DNA of 64,000 bases from Shewanella corallii (GTDB lineage Bacteria; Pseudomonadota; Gammaproteobacteria; Enterobacterales; Shewanellaceae), in NCBI RefSeq assembly GCF_023349125.1, contig NZ_JAKIKT010000001.1, positions 1-64,000 on the forward strand. Reading direction: 5' to 3'. Positions 58,809 through 64,000 of this stretch are shown here, piece by piece. Position 1 is the stretch's first letter; the number at the start of each line of letters is the position of its first letter. The notes under the pieces are model-generated. The model was not told the DNA's origin. It searched no databases and saw only the letters and a program-made list of their open reading frames with translations. Position numbers and translations under genes: made by a program.

Positions 58809-60554
58809 TTACATGCGCTCCAGAGTCTCGATGCCCAACAGATCCAGACCTTGCTTCAGGGTCTTGGCTGTCAGTTGGCTCAGCAGCAAACGGCTGTGCT
58901 TCTGCTCTTCCGTTTCTGCGTTCAGTACCGGACAGGCCTCGTAGAAGCTGGAGAAGGCACCGGCCAGCTCAAACAGGTAACCACAAAGTACGTGCGGGTG
59001 ACCTTTGCCAACCATACGGGTCAGGGTTTCGCCAAACTGAGCCAGCTTGTTACCCAGATCCTTCTCTTTGTCGTGTTCCAGGCTGATAGTCGCGTTGGAC
59101 AGGTCAACGCCTTCAGCACGCTTAAAGATACCGGCAACACGAGTATAGGCGTACAGCAGGTATGGTGCTGTGTTGCCTTCGAAGCTCAGCATCTGCTCGA
59201 AGCTGAAGATATAGTCGCTGGCGCGGTTCTTGGACAGATCGGCATATTTAACAGAGCTGGTACCCACCACTTTGGCGATGTGTGCCAGTTCCTGCTCATC
59301 CATATCCGGGTTTTTGCTGCGAACCAGTTCCAGTGCGCGGACGTTGGCTTCATCCAGCAGGTCAACCAGCTTGACGACACCACCGGAGCGGGTCTTGAAT
59401 GGACGGCCATCTTCACCGTTCATGGTACCGAAGCCCAGGTGTTCCAGGCTCATGGACTCAGGGGCAAAACCTGCAGTCTTGGCCAGCGAGAATACCTGCT
59501 GGAAGTGCAGCGCCTGACGCAGATCCACGAAGTACAGGGCGCGGTCAGCTTTCAGGGTGTTGGCACGGTGACGGATTGCTGCCAGGTCAGTGGTGGCATA
59601 CAGGTAACCGCCATCGGCTTTCTGAATGATTACCGGCAGAGGCTCGCCCTCTTTGTTACGGAACTCTTCCTGGAATACCACTTTGGCGCCATTGCTTTCA
59701 GACAGCAGGCCCTGGGCATCCAGATCTTTAACCACCTGAGCCAGATCGTCGTTGTAAGCAGATTCGCCATGTACGTCTGCCTTGGTCATGCTAACGCCCA
59801 GACGCTCATAAATCTCCAGACAGTGGCTCAGGGAGATATCGTTGAACTCTTTCCACAGTTTCAGGCAGTACTCATCGCCTGACTGCAGTGATACTACCAG
59901 GTTACGGGCACGGGTCGCGAACTCAGCAGACTCGTCGAAACGCAGCTTGGCAGCACGGTAGAAGGTTTCCAGATCAGACAGTGCCAGTTCGGCCTGTTCG
60001 CCTTTTTCTGCCTGCAGCTCTTCCATATAGGCCAGTAGCATACCGAACTGGGTACCCCAGTCGCCTACGTGGTTTTGACGAATAACTTTGTGACCCAGGA
60101 ATTCCAGAGCGCGGGCACAGGCATCACCAATGATGGTGGAGCGCAGATGGCCTACGTGCATCTCTTTGGCGAGGTTAGGGGAGGAGTAATCCACCACTAC
60201 CGTCTGGGCAGCAGGCAGCTCAAGACCGAATTTGTCGTCTTTCAGGGCTGTCATCAGCTGGTTGGCCAGGGCGTTTTCATCAATAAAGAAGTTGATAAAG
60301 CCAGGACCTGCGATCTCTACCCTGGCCACATGGCTGGAGGCAGGCAGGTTATCGATGATCAACTGCGCCAGCTCACGTGGATTCTTGCCGGCGGCCTTGG
60401 TCATCATCATGGCCAGGTTGGTTGCCAGATCTCCGTGGCTCTTATCCTTGGTTCGATCTACCTGGATTCGCGGCGCAAAATCAGCTGGCAGAATTGCTTG
60501 CTGTTTCAGGGAATCGACAGTTTGTTCGAGTAACGATTGGATATGTGATTTCAT
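58809..60554 (-). CDS. argS: Arginyl-tRNA synthetase
   Basis: The 581-residue class I synthetase has the N-terminal Add-1 domain ([16 protein letters not shown]), the HIGH-type motif in [34 protein letters not shown] in place of KMSKS, and the C-terminal anticodon-binding DALR domain ending [10 protein letters not shown]. Length matches E. coli ArgS (577). The region upstream (60555-60884, 330 bp) holds no gene; only AT-rich sequence and no clear promoter pair. Confidence 0.97.
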   Translation of the reverse strand: MKSHIQSLLEQTVDSLKQQAILPADFAPRIQVDRTKDKSHGDLATNLAMMMTKAAGKNPRELAQLIIDNLPASSHVARVEIAGPGFINFFIDENALANQLMTALKDDKFGLELPAAQTVVVDYSSPNLAKEMHVGHLRSTIIGDACARALEFLGHKVIRQNHVGDWGTQFGMLLAYMEELQAEKGEQAELALSDLETFYRAAKLRFDESAEFATRARNLVVSLQSGDEYCLKLWKEFNDISLSHCLEIYERLGVSMTKADVHGESAYNDDLAQVVKDLDAQGLLSESNGAKVVFQEEFRNKEGEPLPVIIQKADGGYLYATTDLAAIRHRANTLKADRALYFVDLRQALHFQQVFSLAKTAGFAPESMSLEHLGFGTMNGEDGRPFKTRSGGVVKLVDLLDEANVRALELVRSKNPDMDEQELAHIAKVVGTSSVKYADLSKNRASDYIFSFEQMLSFEGNTAPYLLYAYTRVAGIFKRAEGVDLSNATISLEHDKEKDLGNKLAQFGETLTRMVGKGHPHVLCGYLFELAGAFSSFYEACPVLNAETEEQKHSRLLLSQLTAKTLKQGLDLLGIETLERM

Positions 60555-60884
60555 GGCGTAGTTTTACCGACAACTTATGGCTTGGAAATTTGTGGAAGGT
60601 ACCCTTCCTTACCGAATAACCGCTCATTCTAACGGTTTGTGGCGAACAATTGCTATCTTCTGAATGAATTTTTATTGGTGCTTTGTGCATAGGCTTGTGG
60701 CGGGGTTGGACACAGGGCTCAGATACAGAATTCCAGCCCGTTTTTGAGCCTGATTGAGGTGGCTTTGTTAATAAAATGGAACTGGAGTTTTAAATCCGCT
60801 GTTATCGCTTCATCTTTGCTTGCCTTTTATCCGTCTTGGCAGTAAAAATCTGCCATTCTCAACAGGTGCGTAGCCGGACTCTCA

Positions 60885-61253
60885 ATGCGCCCATTTTCCT
60901 CCCGCCTATGGCCATTACTATCCATATTGACTGTGCTTCTTCTGGGGCAGGTATGGGTGTTGCTGGCTGCCAAGCAGGGGATAGTGCAGCAAACTGTTGC
61001 GGAGACCTCTCAGGTCAGGGGTGTCAGTGAAGGTCAGGTGACTCTGGCACCTAAGCGACAGCTACAACGTGCTCAGGCCTGCGGCGTGCAGCTGCCTGCG
61101 TTTTCTCCCCTGTTGTTGATTCTGTTGCCTTTGTTGGTGGCCAAACCCTTGTTGGGGCGATGGCCGCCGGGATATCTCAACTTCGCCAATCACAGACTGG
61201 GCGGCTGGCAGGAAGCCAATTTGCAATTCAGGTTTACCCAGTCCCGCCAATGA
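60885..61253 (+). CDS. Hypothetical membrane-anchored protein
   Basis: The 122-residue product has a hydrophobic segment at the N-terminus (about 8-29) that is a signal anchor, a polar part with one Cys, a second hydrophobic segment (about 72-90, LLLILLPLLVAKPLL), and a polar tail. I do not recognise the family. The ribosome site is weak (CCGGA). It precedes the two dedA genes in the same direction by 54 bp. It may be real, based on codon pattern and layout, but this is uncertain. Confidence 0.5.
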   Translation: MRPFSSRLWPLLSILTVLLLGQVWVLLAAKQGIVQQTVAETSQVRGVSEGQVTLAPKRQLQRAQACGVQLPAFSPLLLILLPLLVAKPLLGRWPPGYLNFANHRLGGWQEANLQFRFTQSRQ

Positions 61254-61306
61254 TGGCTTGTGTGAATTGAACCGTTTATCTGCCTGTTTGTTTTTCGGAG
61301 CGTGAG

Positions 61307-61963
61307 ATGTTGGACTCCATTTATACTGTATTGTCTGCCCTGTGGAATCAGGACTTTAATGCCTTGCTGGCCCCCGGCAGTGCAACCTTGATCTACCTGT
61401 GTGTAGGCACTTTGATTTTCCTGGAAAGTGGCTTTATTCCGGCTGCGCCTTTCCCCTGTGACTCTGTTGTGGTGCTGTCCGGCACATTGGCGGCAGTCGG
61501 GGTTATTGACCCGGTATTAATCCTGATACTGCTGATCGTCTGTGCGGCTATGGGCAGTTGGATGGCGTATCTGCAGGGCCGTTGGCTGAACCGTTTGCCC
61601 ATAGTGCAGCGCTGGGTGGACTCGGTTCCATCTGAAAAGCTGCAGCTGGTGGACAAGCTGCTGGGCCGTCATGGTCTGGTTGCCCTGTTCTGCGCCCGCT
61701 TTGTGCCTGTGGTTCGCTCTTTGTTGCCGCTGATGATGGGTATGCGGGTGAAAGAAGCCCCCAAGTTCCATTACTTCTCCTGGCTGAGCGCTGTGCTGTG
61801 GACCATTCTGTTGGTGGGGCTGGGGTATTTGCTGCCGTCTTTGCCTGAGCCAATCAGCAAGACAGTCACTATGGGGCTGATGGCGGCACCTGTGATCACT
61901 TTCTGTGTGGCGGTGACCAGCTGGATTGCGATTAAGTTGCGCAGCAGATTCAAGCGCGCTTGA
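61307..61963 (+). CDS. DedA-family membrane protein (copy 1)
   Basis: DedA proteins are inner-membrane polyisoprenyl-phosphate or phospholipid transporters/flippases needed for envelope homeostasis. The 218-residue protein has the family motif ARFVPVVRSLLPLMMGM, the re-entrant segment FLESGFIPAAPFPCDS, and GRHGLVALF. ATG follows GGAGCGTGAG. A second copy lies 234 bp downstream. Confidence 0.92.
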   Translation: MLDSIYTVLSALWNQDFNALLAPGSATLIYLCVGTLIFLESGFIPAAPFPCDSVVVLSGTLAAVGVIDPVLILILLIVCAAMGSWMAYLQGRWLNRLPIVQRWVDSVPSEKLQLVDKLLGRHGLVALFCARFVPVVRSLLPLMMGMRVKEAPKFHYFSWLSAVLWTILLVGLGYLLPSLPEPISKTVTMGLMAAPVITFCVAVTSWIAIKLRSRFKRA

Positions 61964-61985
61964 TTCAGAGTAATGCGAAATCAGT

Positions 61986-62012
61986 AAAGGTCGGAATTAA
62001 TCCGGCCTTTTT
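61986..62012 (+). terminator. Weak terminator between the dedA copies
   Basis: AAAGGTCGGA pairs with TCCGGCCTTT (one G-U pair) around ATTAA, followed by TT. It would partly separate the two copies. Confidence 0.6.
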
Positions 62013-62200
62013 GCTATCTGCTGGTGAATATTAGTATCTGCTTGATGAATCTCACTATCTGCAAACATTGCCATTTTTTCATTAAATCCTTCACTTCGAA
62101 AAGATGAAATCGGTGTATGCTTGCTCTTCCCGGGCCACCAAGTGCCCGAAAATTCCCATTGTTTATGCTGGCCCCGCCAGGTTGTTTGGAGCATAAGGTA

Positions 62201-62857
62201 TTGGACTCCCTCATTAATGTTATTACCGCTCTGTGGCATCAGGACTTTACTACCCTGATGGCGCCCGGGAGTGCTTTGCTGATTTACCTGTGTGTCGGGA
62301 CCCTGATTTTTCTTGAAAGTGGCTTTATTCCGGCTGCGCCGCTGCCCTGTGATTCTGTGGTGATCCTCTCTGGCACCCTTGGGGCTGTGGGTGTGGTTAA
62401 CCCTGTGCTGATGTTGATCATCATTATCTGCGCCGCCGCTATCGGCAGCTGGCTGGCCAATATGCAGGGTAAGTGGCTTAATCGCCTGCCTATGGTGCAG
62501 CGTTGGGTGGACTCGGTGCCATCCGACAAGCTGCAAACCGTGGATAAACTCCTGGGCCGACATGGTCTGGTGGCCTTGTTTACTGCCCGTTTTATTCCTG
62601 TTGTTCGCTCACTTTTGCCCTTGATGATGGGCATGCGTTTGCAGCGCCAGCGGGTGTTCCAGTACTTTGCCTGGTTCAGCGCCTTTATCTGGGGCTGCTT
62701 GCTGGTAGGACTGGGTTATCTGTTACCTTCACTGCCTGAAAATGTCAGTCGGGTAGTGACCATGATTTTGATGGCCGCGCCAATCATCACTCTGTGTCTG
62801 GCGATCAGCAGTTGGGTGATATTCAAATTCCGCGGCAAGTTAAAGAAGTCAGCTTAG
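62201..62857 (+). CDS. DedA-family membrane protein (copy 2)
   Basis: The 218-residue product is a close paralogue of copy 1 (by eye well over half of positions identical, including FLESGFIPAAP, QRWVDSVPS, KLLGRHGLVALF, ARFIPVVRSLLPLMMGM). The copies align at a shared sequence just before the start: copy 1 reads GGAGCGTGAGATGTTGGAC, copy 2 GGAGCATAAGGTATTGGAC. The ATG of copy 1 is GTA here, so TTG at 62201 is the likely start; ATG at 62165 is an alternative. It ends at a strong terminator. Confidence 0.88.
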   Translation: MDSLINVITALWHQDFTTLMAPGSALLIYLCVGTLIFLESGFIPAAPLPCDSVVILSGTLGAVGVVNPVLMLIIIICAAAIGSWLANMQGKWLNRLPMVQRWVDSVPSDKLQTVDKLLGRHGLVALFTARFIPVVRSLLPLMMGMRLQRQRVFQYFAWFSAFIWGCLLVGLGYLLPSLPENVSRVVTMILMAAPIITLCLAISSWVIFKFRGKLKKSA

Positions 62858-62885
62858 CCATCTCATCTTATGTGTATGGAAAAGC

Positions 62886-62911
62886 AAAAAGCGCCCGCGG
62901 GCGCTTTTTTA
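62886..62911. terminator. Bidirectional terminator between dedA copy 2 and priA
   Basis: AAAAAGCGCCC pairs with GGGCGCTTTTT around a CG loop, with T-run on the plus side and A-run on the minus side. Confidence 0.88.
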
Positions 62912-62918
62912 TTACTTC

Positions 62919-64000
62919 TCAGAGCAGATCCTGGGGATCTCTGTCCAGGCTCCAGCGGCACTTCTTGGCCGATTGCAGCTGACTGACCTGAGCCAACATG
63001 CGTTCGGTTTCCTTTTGCAGCCGGGTTCTGTCTTTGGCCTGGAACATCAGCTGTCGTCTGTATTTACCGGCTTTTCGGTCCAGCGGGGCAGGCATCGGGC
63101 CTATCACTTCAAACTCTCTGTCTCTGGGCAGCATCATCGCCATCTCATTCAAAAAGCTATCGGCATCCTGAGGGTTGTGGGCCTCGGCCCGGATAAGCAC
63201 CATGTGCCAGGCGGGTGGCAGCAGAGCCTGTTGTCTCTCCTGCAGCTGGCTGCGGGCAAACTCACCATACCCTCGCTGCATCAGATCTCTCAGGATAGGG
63301 TTATCTCCCTGATGGGTCTGCAGCAGCACCATGCCGGGTTTGGCGGCCCGACCGGCGCGGCCGGACACCTGGGTGTAGAGCTGGCCGAAACGTTCAGGCG
63401 CTCGGAAGTCGGCACTGAACAGGGCACCATCGACATCAAGCAGACCAACCAGAGTTACATCGGGGAAGTGATGACCCTTAGCCAGCATCTGGGTGCCCAC
63501 CAGAATTTTGTACTCGCCTCTGTGGATAGCACCCAGGTGTTCTTCCAGCGAGCCCTTGAGGCGTGTAGTGTCACGGTCGATACGCACCACAGGGTGTTTG
63601 GGGAAGAGTTTTTCCAGTACTGAGGCCAGCTGCTCTGTGCCGACCCCCTGACCGGCCAGCATGGTACTGCCGCAATTATGGCACTGGCGGGGAATAGGAT
63701 ACTGGTTACCACAGTGGTGGCAGCAGATCTCCCCCAGCTGCTGGTGCAGAGTAAAGAAGGCGTCGCAGCGATCGCACTCATGCAGGTGGCCACACTCGTG
63801 GCACAGTAGTGCAGGGGCAAAACCGCGGCGATTAAGAAACAGCAGTACCTGATTGCCCGCATCCAGGTGCAGGCGCATTTCATTTATCAGTGGTTGGGAT
63901 AAACCGGCAGTCAAAGGCTGGCTGCGAATATCGATAATCCCTTGCTTAACATTCTGGGCTGCGCCCGCCCGTTTACTCAAACTCAGGTGGCGATAGCGCC
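62919..64000 (-). CDS. priA: Primosomal replication restart helicase PriA (C-terminal part; 5' end beyond the window)
   Basis: PriA reloads the replisome at stalled forks. The visible 360 codons cover the C-terminal half: RYRHLSLSKRAGAA, FLNRRGFAPALLCHECG, two zinc-binding sets of Cys (CHECGHLHECDRCD, CCHHCGNQYPIPRQCHNCGS), GVGTEQLASVLEKLFP, IGTQMLAKGHHFPDVTL-like motif V and QVSGRAGRAAKPG motif VI. The stop is near 62919. The open frame continues past the right edge, so the N-terminal 3'-end-binding domain and Walker A are not seen. Confidence 0.95.
   Translation of the reverse strand, partial: RYRHLSLSKRAGAAQNVKQGIIDIRSQPLTAGLSQPLINEMRLHLDAGNQVLLFLNRRGFAPALLCHECGHLHECDRCDAFFTLHQQLGEICCHHCGNQYPIPRQCHNCGSTMLAGQGVGTEQLASVLEKLFPKHPVVRIDRDTTRLKGSLEEHLGAIHRGEYKILVGTQMLAKGHHFPDVTLVGLLDVDGALFSADFRAPERFGQLYTQVSGRAGRAAKPGMVLLQTHQGDNPILRDLMQRGYGEFARSQLQERQQALLPPAWHMVLIRAEAHNPQDADSFLNEMAMMLPRDREFEVIGPMPAPLDRKAGKYRRQLMFQAKDRTRLQKETERMLAQVSQLQSAKKCRWSLDRDPQDLL

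Overview
The window is chromosomal DNA from a gammaproteobacterium of the Shewanella/Ferrimonas type (Alteromonadales). This rests on gene order and protein character, not on a database search: dusB-fis and prmA sit beside a Wolinella-type frdCAB fumarate reductase, rho and trxA face rhlB-gppA, ubiEJB runs into tatABC-tatD-hemB, and ftsN-hslVU lies beside argS and priA. G+C looks moderate, in the fifties by eye. No rRNA, tRNA, CRISPR array or complete insertion sequence was seen.

Layout. 1-4432 (minus) is the N-terminal part of a giant LapA-type surface adhesin with a LapG-type TAAG site and eight exact-length 327-bp repeats; it runs off the left edge. 4736-8798 (minus) is hemC-hemD-hemX-hemY. 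9045-16576 (plus) holds cyaA and the lptM-lysA-dapF-DUF484-xerC-yigB run, with cyaY convergent to cyaA. 16626-18928 carries a Tsx-like porin, a lipoprotein, a lone Schlafen/AlbA_2-type domain and a small membrane protein. 18991-21315 (minus) is prmA and dusB-fis. 21647-25163 (plus) is frdCAB. 25245-28175 (minus) is a lipoprotein, a duplicated relic of the rho 3' end, rho and trxA. 28447-30681 (plus) is rhlB-gppA. 30744-40272 (minus) is a periplasmic thioredoxin-like protein and the long run ubiE-ubiJ-ubiB-tatA-tatB-tatC-orf-tatD-GGDEF-hemB. 40564-42518 (minus) is an arginase-family enzyme and rraA, with a roughly 260-bp MITE between them.

42802-56026 is the more accessory part: a 3-TM protein, a PAP2 phosphatase, an MJ1255-like glycosyltransferase and a DUF971 protein; a 1081-residue winged-helix/STAND-ATPase/transmembrane/TPR regulator with a 115-residue partner; a PAS-GGDEF cyclase; a secreted putative glycosidase fused to tectonin repeats; a histidine phosphatase; and a HlyD/DUF2955/MarR operon with two matching palindromic operators. 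56148-64000 returns to core genes (hslU, hslV, ftsN, argS, two tandem dedA genes, priA 5'-truncated by the window edge).

How it works together. Heme synthesis (hemB, hemCD, hemXY), quinone synthesis (ubiEJB), Tat export and the di-heme fumarate reductase together support anaerobic respiration. Two diguanylate cyclases and a LapA-type adhesin suggest c-di-GMP-controlled attachment, although LapD, LapG and the type I exporter are not in view. The best candidate for an undescribed system is the membrane-spanning STAND transcription factor with its small beta-rich partner (45321-48936).
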